Assembly: GCF_011764425.1 (NCBI RefSeq)
Contig: NZ_BLPF01000004.1
Location: 434,001 to 498,000, forward strand
Direction of reading: 5' to 3'
From: Phytohabitans houttuyneae
GTDB lineage: Bacteria; Actinomycetota; Actinomycetes; Mycobacteriales; Micromonosporaceae
DNA: 64,000 nt
The translations under genes were made by a program, and so were the position numbers. Positions 7,111 to 15,639 of this stretch are shown here, in pieces. How positions within the stretch are numbered: the first letter of the stretch is position 1; each line of letters opens with the position of its first letter. A model generated the notes under the pieces. It saw nothing but the letters and a program-made list of their open reading frames with translations. It did not search any database and was not told the origin of the DNA.

Positions 7111-8681
7111 CTGTCTCGACGCTCAGCGCTGTACCCGAAGCTACCGCTTCGGGTACGGCCCCGTACGCCGAGCCGGACCTTGCCCTCCGTCTGGACTGGC
7201 TGTCCCGGTCCACCGACGTCGGCCGGCAGGCGGTCGCCCGCGCGGCCCGTCCGGACTTCGAAGCGTGGTTGTCACATGTCCGGCCTGCCTCCGCATGCAT
7301 GCGGCCGATCCGGCTTGCCGGCACCAGCCTCACCGTCGATGCCGCCACCGGACGGGTGCTGGTCACTGTGGACACGGCCGGGATGCCGGATGGGGTGATC
7401 TACAAGCCCTGCGGCAACCGCCGCGAAACCGTCTGCCCGGCCTGCTCCAAGCGGTACCAACGCGACGCGTACCACGTCGTGCGAACCGGCCTGGTCGGCG
7501 GCCGAGGAGTCCCCGAAGACGTGGCACAGCATCCGGCCGTCTTCCCCACCTTCACCGCCCCGAGCTTCGGTCAGGTGCACACCCGGGTAGTGCGGCGACA
7601 CACGTGCGCCCGGCGCCGTGACTGCGACTGCCGGGCCGAGCCGTGCCACGCCCGCCGCGACCTGACCGTCTGTCCACACGGGACACGGCTGCTCTGCTTC
7701 GTCCGTCACGACAACGACGACGCCCGGCTGGGCTCGCCGCTGTGTCTGGACTGCTATGACCACGACGCCCAGGTCGTCTGGAACCTCCAAGCGGGCGAGC
7801 TATGGCGCCGCACCACCATCGCCATCAACCGGCAGCTCCGCCGACTCGTGGCCACGCGCGGCATCCCGCACGTGCCCACAGTCTCCGTCAACGGCCGGGT
7901 ACGCACGGTGCCGCCGGTACGGCTGTCGTTCGGCAAGGCGGCCGAGATGCAACGCCGGGGAGTCGTGCACTTCCACGCCATCGTCCGCCTCGACGGCATC
8001 GACCCCACCGACCCCACCGCAGTTGTCCCGCCACCTGCCGGCATCGACGCTGACGACCTCAAGGCCATCATCGACCGGGTTGCCCGCACGGTCGGCTTCA
8101 CTACCGAGCCGCACCCTGCCCAGCCTGCCGGTTGGCAGATCGGCTGGGGTGACCAGGTACTCACCAAGGTAATCACGGTCGCCGGGCGCGGTGAGGTCAC
8201 CGACGCCCAGGTCGCCTCGTACCTCGCGAAGTACGCCACCAAGTCCACCGAGGTCACCGGTGCCACTGCTCCCCGGCTGACGGACGGCACCGTCAACCTG
8301 TACGCAGACGGCGACGGCACCCACACCGAACGACTCATCGAAGCGTGCTGGCAGCTCGGCCAGCCGCGCGAGTGGCGACGGCTCCGCCGCTGGGCACACA
8401 TGCTCGGCTTCGGCGGCCACTTCCTGACCAAATCCCGCCGATACTCGATCACCTTCGCCCTGCTCCGCAACACCCGCGTCGCGTTCCGACGCACGCAGAC
8501 CAGCGGACCGGAGCAGACCACACCGGCCGAGCAGCCAACGACCCTGGTCGTCAACTTCCTCCAATTCGTCGGCGCCGGATGGCACACGACAGCCGACGCG
8601 CTGCTTGCCAACACATCCGCCGCAATGGCCCGTGAGCACCAGCAGACCGCATGCGAGTACCTGGCCACCATCGCCGCGTGA
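7107..8681 (+). CDS. repSA: RepSA-type replication initiator of an integrative element
   Basis: A 524-residue rolling-circle-type initiator of the pSAM2 RepSA family. It has paired Cys/His clusters (CGNRRETVCPACSKRY; HTCARRRDCDCRAEPCHARR; CLDCYDH), a metal-binding HUH-like motif VVHFHAIVRLDG at about residues 289-300, and the downstream ASYLAKYATKS, where a Tyr would be the nicking residue. These proteins nick a double-strand origin, which in pSAM2 relatives can lie inside or near rep. The length is normal for the family. Excisionase and integrase follow on the same strand, as in pSAM2. Two hairpins lie at the 5' end. Confidence 0.88.
   Translation: MTVSTLSAVPEATASGTAPYAEPDLALRLDWLSRSTDVGRQAVARAARPDFEAWLSHVRPASACMRPIRLAGTSLTVDAATGRVLVTVDTAGMPDGVIYKPCGNRRETVCPACSKRYQRDAYHVVRTGLVGGRGVPEDVAQHPAVFPTFTAPSFGQVHTRVVRRHTCARRRDCDCRAEPCHARRDLTVCPHGTRLLCFVRHDNDDARLGSPLCLDCYDHDAQVVWNLQAGELWRRTTIAINRQLRRLVATRGIPHVPTVSVNGRVRTVPPVRLSFGKAAEMQRRGVVHFHAIVRLDGIDPTDPTAVVPPPAGIDADDLKAIIDRVARTVGFTTEPHPAQPAGWQIGWGDQVLTKVITVAGRGEVTDAQVASYLAKYATKSTEVTGATAPRLTDGTVNLYADGDGTHTERLIEACWQLGQPREWRRLRRWAHMLGFGGHFLTKSRRYSITFALLRNTRVAFRRTQTSGPEQTTPAEQPTTLVVNFLQFVGAGWHTTADALLANTSAAMAREHQQTACEYLATIAA
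7131..7156 (+). repeat. 11-bp hairpin inside the 5' end of rep
   Basis: GTACCCGAAGC (7131-7141) and GCTTCGGGTAC (7146-7156) pair perfectly around a TACC loop, at codons 9-17 of the initiator. It may act in translation control or as part of an origin. Confidence 0.7.
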
Positions 8682-8802
8682 CACGCGGTTTGCCGTCAAG
8701 CCCGCCTTGACGCTGTTCTTTGAGAACTTCATAGCGACTACATCGGGGGCACCAACGCCGTTCCGGCGCCCCAGCGTCCATATAGGAAGGATCTTGACCA
8801 TC

Positions 8803-9039
8803 ATGGCATCCAAGCCACTTCTGCAAGCCCGTGTTACGACCAGCACCGAGCACGCCGAGGCATCCCTCGACACGCTCACCCACCTCGCCCGACGACTTCT
8901 TGGCGATGACGTCACGTGCCGCACGCAAACGCGGCACGCCGACCGCGCCGGCTACGTCCGGGTCTACCTGACCGTCACCAGAGAGGAGGAACGTCTATGT
9001 CACGAGTCCCAAGGCAGCGCACGAACAGCCGATACATGA
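8803..9039 (+). CDS. Small hypothetical protein between rep and xis
   Basis: A 78-residue protein with no known domain. AGGAAGG at 8784-8790 serves either the ATG at 8803 (12 bases) or an in-frame TTG at 8794 (3 bases). The protein begins MASKPLLQARVTTSTEHAEA and has a Thr/Arg-rich middle. Its 3' end overlaps the excisionase start by 43 bases in another frame. The gap 8682-8802 holds no other gene. Confidence 0.5.
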   Translation: MASKPLLQARVTTSTEHAEASLDTLTHLARRLLGDDVTCRTQTRHADRAGYVRVYLTVTREEERLCHESQGSARTADT

Positions 9040-9206
9040 CCATCGAGGACGTGTGTGCCGATCTCGACATCGCGCGTTCCACGTTCTACGACTGGCGGAC
9101 GAAGCGGAAGGCGCCACCGTGCCTCAAGCTCCCGAACGGCGACCTCCGAATCCGGCGCAGCGACTACGAGGAGTGGCTTGCCACCCTGTACCTGGATGTG
9201 GTCTAA
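8997..9206 (+). CDS. xis: Excisionase, HTH_17/AlpA type
   Basis: A 69-residue winged-helix protein: YMTIEDVCADLDIARSTFYDW then a wing, LKLPNGDLRIRRSDYEEWL. This is the standard layout of XisSA-like proteins, which bind attachment-site DNA and direct integrase towards excision. The Shine-Dalgarno GAGAGGAGGA lies just upstream. The stop is one base before the integrase GTG, so the two are translationally coupled. Confidence 0.85.
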   Translation: MSRVPRQRTNSRYMTIEDVCADLDIARSTFYDWRTKRKAPPCLKLPNGDLRIRRSDYEEWLATLYLDVV

Positions 9207-9207
9207 A

Positions 9208-10667
9208 GTGGACACGAGCTACGATGTGCGTATCTGGAAGACCGAGGTCTACCGGGGCAAGAAGACCAACACCTACTACGTACGTTGGTCGGTAGCGCGG
9301 CAGCGCCATAAGAAGCCGTTCAAGAGCGCCGCACTCGCGGACAGCTTCCGCTCGGACCTGATATCCGCTGCCCGCAAGGGTGAAGCCTTCGCTGTGGCCT
9401 CCGGTCTGCCGGTGTCGATGCAGCGTGCGACCGGTGACCTGTCCTGGTACGCGTTCGCGTGCAGGTACGCCGACCTGAAGTGGCCGCACGCTGCGGCCAC
9501 CACCCGTCGCACCAACGCGGAAGCGCTCAGCGCCGTCACTCTCCTCATGCTCACTGAGGACACTCGCGGCCGGCCCGACGACATGGTGCTACGCCGAGCC
9601 CTACAACGCTGGGCCTTCAACACGAACTACCGGAACCGGTCCGACTGTCCGGCCGAGGTACGGCGGGCACTTCGGTGGCTTGAGCGGCATACCCGGCCGG
9701 TGTCAGCGCTCAGCAATCCGCAGGTTCTGCGGCCAGTTCTCGACGGGCTTGCCATCCGCCTCGACGGCCAGCCATACGCGGTCAGCGTTGTCAGCCGGCG
9801 ACGGAAGATTCTCAACGCTGCGGTCGAGTACGCGACCGAACTTCGGCTACTGACCGCCAACCCGATCCCGGCGCTGAAGTGGAAGCCGCCCAGACCGAAC
9901 CTTGTCCTCGATCCTCGGTCGGTACCCAACCCGATGCAGGCCCGTACGCTCTTGGCGGCCGTGCGGGAGCAACCGCGCAGCGGCGCACGCCTGGTCGCCT
10001 TCTTCGGATGCCTCTACTTCGCCGCACTACGTCCAGAGGAGGCGGCAGGTCTCGCCAAGCCAAACCTTGCCCTGCCCCGGGAGGGCTGGGGCGAATTTCA
10101 CCTGGAGACTGCCGAGCCGTACGCCGGTAAGGAGTGGACCGACAGCGGTCAGAACCGCGATCGTCGCCAGCTCAAGCAACGCGAACGGGGCACCGTGCGG
10201 ACAGTGCCATGTCCGCCGGAGCTGACCGCGCTGATCTGGGAGCACCTGAACCTCTTTGGGTTCGGGCCGGACGGCCGGCTGTTCGTCGGCGAGCGTAACG
10301 ACCAGGAGCTGCCCAAGCTCACCATCGTCCGGGCCTGGCAGCGTGCCCGGAGGACGGTATTCACTCCTGAGGTTGCTCGTTCGTCGCTGGCTGGCACGCC
10401 GTACGACCTGCGCCACGCGGCGGTGTCCACCTGGCTCCACGGCGGCGTGCCCCCGCCCAGGTCGCCGAGTGGGCAGGGCAGTCCGTCGAGATCCTGTTCC
10501 GGATCTACGCCAAGTTCCTGGACAGCGGTAAGGAGGAGTACTACCGCCGGATCGAGGCGGCCTACGGCCGCCGTCCAGCGTCGGAACGCGGGCACGCATT
10601 CGGCACAGACATCCGGCTGGGGTCGTCTGAGCCCGGTCAGCGCCGGACACGACAGCAAGATCGATAG
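9208..10667 (+). pseudogene. int: Tyrosine integrase (IntSA-like), frameshifted before the catalytic Tyr
   Basis: Starts at GTG 9208 immediately after xis. It has an N-terminal AP2-like arm (YVRWSVARQRHKKPF), a core-binding helix region, and a catalytic domain with AALRPEEAAGL (Arg I), TPYDLRHAAVSTWLHGGV (H-x-x-R analogue, here LRHA) and then a break. A single base is missing around 10449-10458 (CCCCC/CCC runs). Restoring it gives AQVAEWAGQSVEILFRIYAKFL, whose Tyr is the expected nucleophile, and a stop at 10665-10667. As written, the frame runs on to 10854 through the tRNA. It is either a real inactivation that freezes the element in place or a sequencing deletion (eight other genes show the same kind of error). 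Confidence 0.85.
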
Positions 10668-10714
10668 TGCCTGTTTTGGCTGCTCAGAGCGGGTGTCTGC
10701 GCTGGTCAGATACC

Positions 10715-10789
10715 TGGTGCCCCCGGCAGGATTCGAACCTGCGCTCCCGCCTCCGGAGGGCGGTGCTCTATCCCCTGAGCTACGGGGGC
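10715..10789 (-). tRNA. tRNA-Arg (anticodon CCG), CCA encoded
   Basis: Read on the minus strand the cloverleaf is complete: acceptor GCCCCCG/CGGGGGC, D arm GCTC..GAGC, anticodon loop CTCCGGA (anticodon CCG), T arm with GGTTCGAATCC, discriminator A and encoded CCA. Its 3' end faces the integrase, which makes it the likely attachment site of the element. Confidence 0.95.
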
Positions 10790-10850
10790 TCAGCGACCCA
10801 CGAAGAGTAGCAGGCTCCCCCGCGCGGGCCGAACCGACACCGCCGCCCCG

Positions 10851-11975
10851 TTAGCGGGCTCGCTCGCAGCACGGTAGCGGGTGCAGCACCACGCCGTCCG
10901 GGACGCGGCGTGGCCAGTCCGTACATGACCAGGAGGCGTCCACCACGACGTGGACCGGGCGGCCGGAAGGGGGTAGGAGGCGGGTCAGGAAGGCGCGGGG
11001 GAGTTCGGCCTCGGCGGTGACCATGAAGCGGACCCAGCCGCGGGTGGAGACGGCCGAGACCACCTCGGTGGCCGGGTTTATGCCGTGCAGGCGGGACTTG
11101 CCAACCCAGCAGAGGTCGGCGCGTTCCCGCTGTGCGGTGCGGCAGATGCCCGGGTAGACCTCCGCCTGCCAGCGGACCACCGACTCGGCGCAGAGGGGGC
11201 AGGCGCGGTCGACCGGTTCGCGGGTGCTGAGGCCCCAGGCGCGCAGATAGCGGGCGGCGGCCGCGGGGCTGAGGCGGATGTTGTGGATGCGCTCGACAAG
11301 CGCGGCCACGGCCTGGCGGCTCCACAGAGGACCGGCGAGGTCGAGTTGGTCGGGGAAGCGGTCGCGCATCGCCTCGATCAGGGTGAGTTCCTGGGCGCGG
11401 GTGAGCTGACCGTGGCGGCGGCGGGTGGCTACCGCGCCGTCACCGCCGGCACGGTGGCGGCGGCACCAGTGCGCCGCTTGGCGGCGGGCGTCGCTGAGAG
11501 GGCCGCGGCGTGCGTCGGCCATCCACGTAGCGGGCGGGGTCGCCTCGGCAGGGTGGGCGCGGCGCTCACGCACACCGCCGGAAGGGGACGGCGAGGCGTG
11601 GGGGCCGGAGGCAGACGGCGGCGAGGCGGAGGCCGGCGAAGCGTGGGCCCGGGAGCCAGAAGACGGCGAGGCAGAACGCGGCGAAGGGTGGGACCGGGAG
11701 GCAGAAGACGGCGAGGCAGAGGGCGGCGTGGCAGAAGGCGAGGCAGAGGGCGGCGAGGCAGAGAGCGGCGAGGCGTGGGGCCGGGACGCGGAGGGTGGCG
11801 ACGCAGGGGACGGCAAAGCGTGGGAAGCAGAGGGCGCCGAGACAGGCGGGTGGGACCCCGTCGGAGCGGGACCCTTCGACGTCGCGGGTATGCCGGACGT
11901 CGGCAGCGGGCGTCGCGGCCGGGCTAGCTCGCGCCCACCAGGCGACGTCCGCCACGTCCGCTCCCCGGCATCCAA
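10851..11975 (-). CDS. IS630-derived winged-helix protein, probably domesticated or decayed
   Basis: The C-terminal 220 residues (coding 10851 to about 11522) resemble IS630-family transposases: a winged HTH (LWSRQAVAALVERIHNIRLS, then AAARYLRAWGL), a linker YPGI, then WVGKSRLHG where active enzymes have WxDE, and PVHVVVDASW at the second catalytic Asp region. The first catalytic Asp is replaced, so transposition is unlikely. The N-terminal part from 11975 is a low-complexity SASP/PSAS tract of about 100 residues. An internal ATG at 11522 would omit it. I cannot tell which start is used. The tRNA lies 61 bases beyond the 3' end. No terminal inverted repeats were found. Confidence 0.5.
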   Translation of the reverse strand: MDAGERTWRTSPGGRELARPRRPLPTSGIPATSKGPAPTGSHPPVSAPSASHALPSPASPPSASRPHASPLSASPPSASPSATPPSASPSSASRSHPSPRSASPSSGSRAHASPASASPPSASGPHASPSPSGGVRERRAHPAEATPPATWMADARRGPLSDARRQAAHWCRRHRAGGDGAVATRRRHGQLTRAQELTLIEAMRDRFPDQLDLAGPLWSRQAVAALVERIHNIRLSPAAAARYLRAWGLSTREPVDRACPLCAESVVRWQAEVYPGICRTAQRERADLCWVGKSRLHGINPATEVVSAVSTRGWVRFMVTAEAELPRAFLTRLLPPSGRPVHVVVDASWSCTDWPRRVPDGVVLHPLPCCERAR

Positions 11976-12120
11976 CGCGGCACCAGAAGCACCACCAGAA
12001 CCGGCGCCAGAAGTACCACCAGTAACAGCGCCAGACGCGGCACCAGAAGCGCCAGTAGAAACAGCGCCAGCAGCGCCAGCAGAAACAGCGCCAGGAGCGC
12101 GACCAGGCGCTGACGCAGGA
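11580..12120. repeat. Two low-complexity tracts
   Basis: From about 11580 to 11860 the plus strand is built of degenerate GGCGAGGCAGA-like units (SASP on minus, GEAE on plus). From about 11985 to 12115 it is built of GCGCCAG/CACCAGAA units (APEAPVETAP on plus). All frames stay open because of the composition, so coding cannot be decided. Nothing else is visible up to 12328. Confidence 0.7.
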
Positions 12121-12328
12121 CCTAGAGCGGGAGCGCGGAACGCTACCGGCGCGCCGGGTGCGGGTCTGGCGGCGGGCTCGGCTGCGGGGGCTGGGGATCA
12201 GCCGGGTGGGAGAACAGCAGGTCGACGCCCGCGCGGACGGGCGGACGGCTTGAAGATGCGGCAACAACAACCCCCACGCCCGGACAACGACGGCGAAAAG
12301 GGTCAGGTCGCGCTGAGTAGTCAGAAAA

Positions 12329-12991
12329 CTACTGAATGCGATCGAGAATGCTCCGCATGTTGTCGATCTCGCCCTGCTGGGTGTTTTTCATGCGCTGGGC
12401 TGCCTCGGTGACCTGGTCGTCGCTGGACTGGTCGAGGATCGCGTCGACCATGTGGATGCCGCCCAGGTGGTGCTTCATCATCAGGTTGAGGAAGAGGACG
12501 TCCAGCTCGTGGCCGCGCGCGGCCTCAAGCTTGTCGATCTCGTCTTTGGTGGCCATGCCGGGCATCAGGCCGGCCTCGCTGACGAGCTTTTCGCCGTCTG
12601 GCATCCAGGCCATCGCGGGCTCCGAGCCCGTCGGGTCGAGCCGCCACTCGCGCAGCCACGTCTGCATGATGCCGATCTCGCCCTGCTGCCCGGTGGCGAT
12701 GTCGACGCCGAGCTGGGTGACCGCGTCGTCCTGCCCGTACTTGAACGCGACCAGCGCCATCTGCACGGCCTGCGTGTGATGGGTGGTCATGTCGCGGGCG
12801 AAACCCGCCTCGGCCGAGGTGTCGCCGGGGCGGGTGAGAGTGGGCGTGAGCCAGCCCGCCGCGTACCCGAGCAGGAGCCCGACCGCGACGGCGAGCGCCA
12901 CCACGACCGTGCCGAAGCGCCGCCCGGCGGCCCCGTTCGAGGGGCCGTCGGGCGAGGTCGCTGCTTCGGAGGACGTGGCGGTCGCCACCAC
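12329..12991 (-). CDS. DUF305 family protein, membrane anchored
   Basis: A 220-residue protein: a short cytoplasmic N-terminus, one membrane segment (FGTVVVALAVAVGLLLGYAA, about residues 27-46), then an extracytoplasmic ferritin-like four-helix DUF305 domain. The domain holds two His-rich motifs typical of the family, MTTHHTQAVQMA and MMKHHLGGIHMV. The family is linked to metal (often copper) handling, but the activity is not established. It starts 4 bases after DUF3105 ends, so the two form an operon. Confidence 0.88.
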   Translation of the reverse strand: MVATATSSEAATSPDGPSNGAAGRRFGTVVVALAVAVGLLLGYAAGWLTPTLTRPGDTSAEAGFARDMTTHHTQAVQMALVAFKYGQDDAVTQLGVDIATGQQGEIGIMQTWLREWRLDPTGSEPAMAWMPDGEKLVSEAGLMPGMATKDEIDKLEAARGHELDVLFLNLMMKHHLGGIHMVDAILDQSSDDQVTEAAQRMKNTQQGEIDNMRSILDRIQ

Positions 12992-12995
12992 TGGG

Positions 12996-13817
12996 TCAGC
13001 CGCCCTGCTGCTGCTGCGGGAGGTTGCGCGGCTCGGTGCCCGTGGCGGTGATGCCCTGAGCGCAGAGCGCCGTCGGGCCCTCGACCGAGGCGTTGACCCG
13101 CAGCGCCTTGATGAAGTCGTCGATCCGGCCGTCGCCGGCGTTGTCGACCTTGAGCTGGTAGCCCCACGCCTGCAGCGAGATCGGCTTGTCCAGCCCTTCG
13201 TACGGGCTCATGAGGAGCTTTTCCTTGCCGCGGACCTTTGCGGCCAGCTGCTCGACCTGGTCCTTGGGCAGGTCCGGCCGGTACGTGATCCAGACCGCGC
13301 CGTGCTCCAGGCTGTGCACCGCGTGCTCGCTGGCGATCGGTGCGTCGTACACGTCGCCCATGCAGTTTTGCCAGTCGTTGTTGTGCTGGCCACCGACCGG
13401 GGGCGACACCGTGTACTGCACCTTGCCCTGCACGTGCTGGCCACCCTCGGCGAGCTCGGGCTGCTTTTCGCGGTAGTTGACGATGCCGCTGATGTCGGCG
13501 GCACGGTCCTCCCAGGAACGCGAACCCTGGAACGCCGCATACGCCCCATATCCGACAATGCCCACCGCCAGCACGCCGACCGCGACGAAGAGCGCGATCG
13601 GTCCCCAGCTGCGGCCCTGGCTGACCTTGACCGGCGTGATCGGCTTGCGGGGGCCCTTGCCGCCGCCGCCCTTGCCGGCGGGGGTGCCGCCCTTGCCGCC
13701 GGCAGGCGTCTTACGCGCCGGAGCGGTCGACGTCTTGCCAGAGCCAGCCGGCGCCTTCTTGCCGGTGCTCACCACGGACGGACGGCGCTGGTCGCCGGCC
13801 GGGGTACTAACGCTCAT
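12996..13817 (-). CDS. DUF3105 family membrane protein
   Basis: A 273-residue protein: a Lys/Gly/Pro-rich cytoplasmic N-terminus (about 65 residues), one membrane segment (WGPIALFVAVGVLAVGIVGYG), and an extracytoplasmic DUF3105 domain with the conserved SLEHGAVWITYRPDL and two Cys (NCMGDVY; LCAQG). The family is almost always paired with DUF305 in actinobacteria, as here. The biochemical role is unknown. Its ATG lies inside an ATGA overlap with the leader ORF at 13814-13888. Confidence 0.88.
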   Translation of the reverse strand: MSVSTPAGDQRRPSVVSTGKKAPAGSGKTSTAPARKTPAGGKGGTPAGKGGGGKGPRKPITPVKVSQGRSWGPIALFVAVGVLAVGIVGYGAYAAFQGSRSWEDRAADISGIVNYREKQPELAEGGQHVQGKVQYTVSPPVGGQHNNDWQNCMGDVYDAPIASEHAVHSLEHGAVWITYRPDLPKDQVEQLAAKVRGKEKLLMSPYEGLDKPISLQAWGYQLKVDNAGDGRIDDFIKALRVNASVEGPTALCAQGITATGTEPRNLPQQQQGG

Positions 13818-13888
13818 CGACGTCCTCGCTTCGCTGCGGGCGACGATGAGGCTCCAAAGGCGCGCAGCCTGATGATTCGCTCGCTCAT
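13814..13888 (-). CDS. Leader ORF, MSER-type, overlapping the DUF3105 start
   Basis: 24 codons beginning MSERIIRL and ending PAAKRGRR. Its TGA overlaps the DUF3105 ATG as ATGA. The same peptide pattern and the same overlap recur before glyA at 44160-44243. Two unrelated downstream genes sharing one leader suggests a mobile or repeated translation-coupling element. Confidence 0.55.
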   Translation of the reverse strand: MSERIIRLRAFGASSSPAAKRGRR

Positions 13889-13986
13889 GGTGCCTCGTCT
13901 GGTCGGTCGGTCACGGGGGTGGCGGATCGAGCACGGGCACAGGGTCGCCGCCGAGGCACCCACTGTACCCCCGCTAGCATTGCTCG

Positions 13987-15636
13987 GTGACTCCCGCCAA
14001 GCTCGCAGAGGCTGTGCTCGCGGCTGCCCGCGAGCTCTTTGCCGAGCGTGGGCTCGATCCTGCCGCCCTGCCAGCATCGACCACGGTCGAGCGCCCGCGC
14101 AACCCCGAGCATGGCGACTACGCATCGACGATCGCCTTTCAGTTGGCGAAGAAGGTGGGGTTCCAGCCGCGCGAGCTGGCGGCTGGCCTCGCCGAGCACC
14201 TGGGCCGGACACCGGGGGTCAAGTCGGTCGAAATCGCCGCCGCGGGGTTCCTCAACATCCGTCTCGACACGGCCTCCGCCGGCGAGCTCGCCCGCGTCGT
14301 GGTGCAGGCCGGCTGGGAGTACGGGCACAGTGACCGCCTCGCCGGCCAGCGGATCAACCTCGAGTTCGTCTCGGCCAACCCGACCGGCCCGGTGCACATC
14401 GGCGGCGCCCGGTGGGCCGCGCTCGGCGACGCGCTCGCCCGCCTGCTGCGCGCGAGCGGCGCGGAGGTCGGCACTGAGTACTACGTGAACGACGCCGGCG
14501 CACAGATCGACCGCTTCGCCCGCTCGCTGCACGCCGCGGCGCAGGGGCGGCCGGCGCCCGCGGACGGGTACGCGGGGGAGTACATCGTCCAGATCGCGGA
14601 CGGGATCAAGCAGGAGCACCCCGACGGCGACGAGGCCGTGTTCCGGGCCGAGGGTGTGGCGCGGATGCTGGCCGAGATCCGTTCGTCGCTGGCCGGGTTC
14701 GGCGTGCCGTTCGACCTCTTCTTCCGCGAGTCGGACCTGCACTCGCGGGGCGCGCTCGACACCGCGCTGGCCCGCCTCCGCGAGCAGGGCCACGTGTACC
14801 AAGCGGACGGCGCGACCTGGCTGCGCACCACCGACTTCGGCGACGACAAGGACCGGGTGCTGCGCAAGTCGGACGGGGAGTGGACCTACTTCGCCGCCGA
14901 CTGTGCGTACTACCTGGACAAGCGCGAGCGCGGCTACGACCGGCTGGTCATGCTGCTCGGCGCCGACCACCACGGGTACATCGGTCGGATGCGGGCGATG
15001 GCGGCCTGCTTCGGCGACGACCCGCGGCGCACGCTGGAGATCCTCATCGGGCAGCTGGTCCACCTGGTCAAGGACGGCGAGCCGCTGCGGATGAGCAAGC
15101 GCGCGGGCACGGTCGTGACGATCGAGGACCTGGTCGAGTCGATCGGGGTGGACGCCGCGCGGTACGCGCTGGCCCGCTTCTCCAGCGACTCGCCGATCGA
15201 CATCGACGTCGACCTGTGGACACGCAGCACCCGCGACAACCCCGTCTACTACGTGCAGTACGTGGCCGCCCGCACCGCCAGCGTCGCGCGCAACGCCGCC
15301 GACGTGGGGCTCACCCGCGGCGAGGCCGGCGACTTCCGGCCCGAGCTGCTCGGGCACGAAAAGGAGCAGGACCTGCTCAAGGCGCTCGGCGACTACCCGG
15401 CGATCGTGGCCGCGGCCGCCGAGCTGCGCGAGCCGCACCGGGTGGCCCGCTACCTGGAAGACCTCTCTGGCACCTATCACCGGTTCTACGACGAGCCCGC
15501 CTGCCGCATCCTCCCCCGCGGCGACGAGGTGATCGGTGATCTGCACCGCGCACGGCTGTGGCTCAACGACGCCACCCGTACCGTGATCGCTAATGGTCTC
15601 GACCTGATGGGCGTCTCGGCGCCGGAGAGGATGTAA
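13987..15636 (+). CDS. argS: Arginyl-tRNA synthetase
   Basis: A 549-residue class I synthetase that charges tRNA-Arg in the cytosol. An N-terminal Arg-tRNA-synthetase additional domain is followed by the HIGH-type motif in [15 protein letters not shown] (about residue 138), the KMSKS-type loop in [10 protein letters not shown] (about 371), and a C-terminal DALR anticodon-binding domain. GTG start at 13987. It is followed 3 bases later by lysA, the usual actinobacterial argS-lysA-hom order. The tRNA-Arg at 10.7 kb is close by coincidence. Confidence 0.97.
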   Translation: MTPAKLAEAVLAAARELFAERGLDPAALPASTTVERPRNPEHGDYASTIAFQLAKKVGFQPRELAAGLAEHLGRTPGVKSVEIAAAGFLNIRLDTASAGELARVVVQAGWEYGHSDRLAGQRINLEFVSANPTGPVHIGGARWAALGDALARLLRASGAEVGTEYYVNDAGAQIDRFARSLHAAAQGRPAPADGYAGEYIVQIADGIKQEHPDGDEAVFRAEGVARMLAEIRSSLAGFGVPFDLFFRESDLHSRGALDTALARLREQGHVYQADGATWLRTTDFGDDKDRVLRKSDGEWTYFAADCAYYLDKRERGYDRLVMLLGADHHGYIGRMRAMAACFGDDPRRTLEILIGQLVHLVKDGEPLRMSKRAGTVVTIEDLVESIGVDAARYALARFSSDSPIDIDVDLWTRSTRDNPVYYVQYVAARTASVARNAADVGLTRGEAGDFRPELLGHEKEQDLLKALGDYPAIVAAAAELREPHRVARYLEDLSGTYHRFYDEPACRILPRGDEVIGDLHRARLWLNDATRTVIANGLDLMGVSAPERM

Positions 15637-15639
15637 CTC

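Larger units (their letters stand above)
3325..10717. mobile_element. pSAM2-like integrative element at tRNA-Arg, left end not located
   Basis: The order regulator, small HTH genes, rep, xis, int, then the 3' end of a tRNA is that of actinomycete integrative and conjugative elements (AICEs). No FtsK/TraB-like transfer gene and no second copy of the tRNA 3' end are visible, so the left border is a guess. It could include the NLR locus or lie beyond the window. Confidence 0.6.

Noticed and set aside
9208-10854. Integrase read as a naturally longer protein ending at 10854
   Set aside because: The tail after 10450 is in the wrong frame and passes through the tRNA gene. The next frame restores the expected catalytic Tyr region.
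11425-12411. 328-codon plus-strand frame across the low-complexity tracts (GEAE and APEAP repeats)
   Set aside because: Openness follows from base composition. It runs antisense to the IS630-like domain and into the 3' end of the DUF305 gene.
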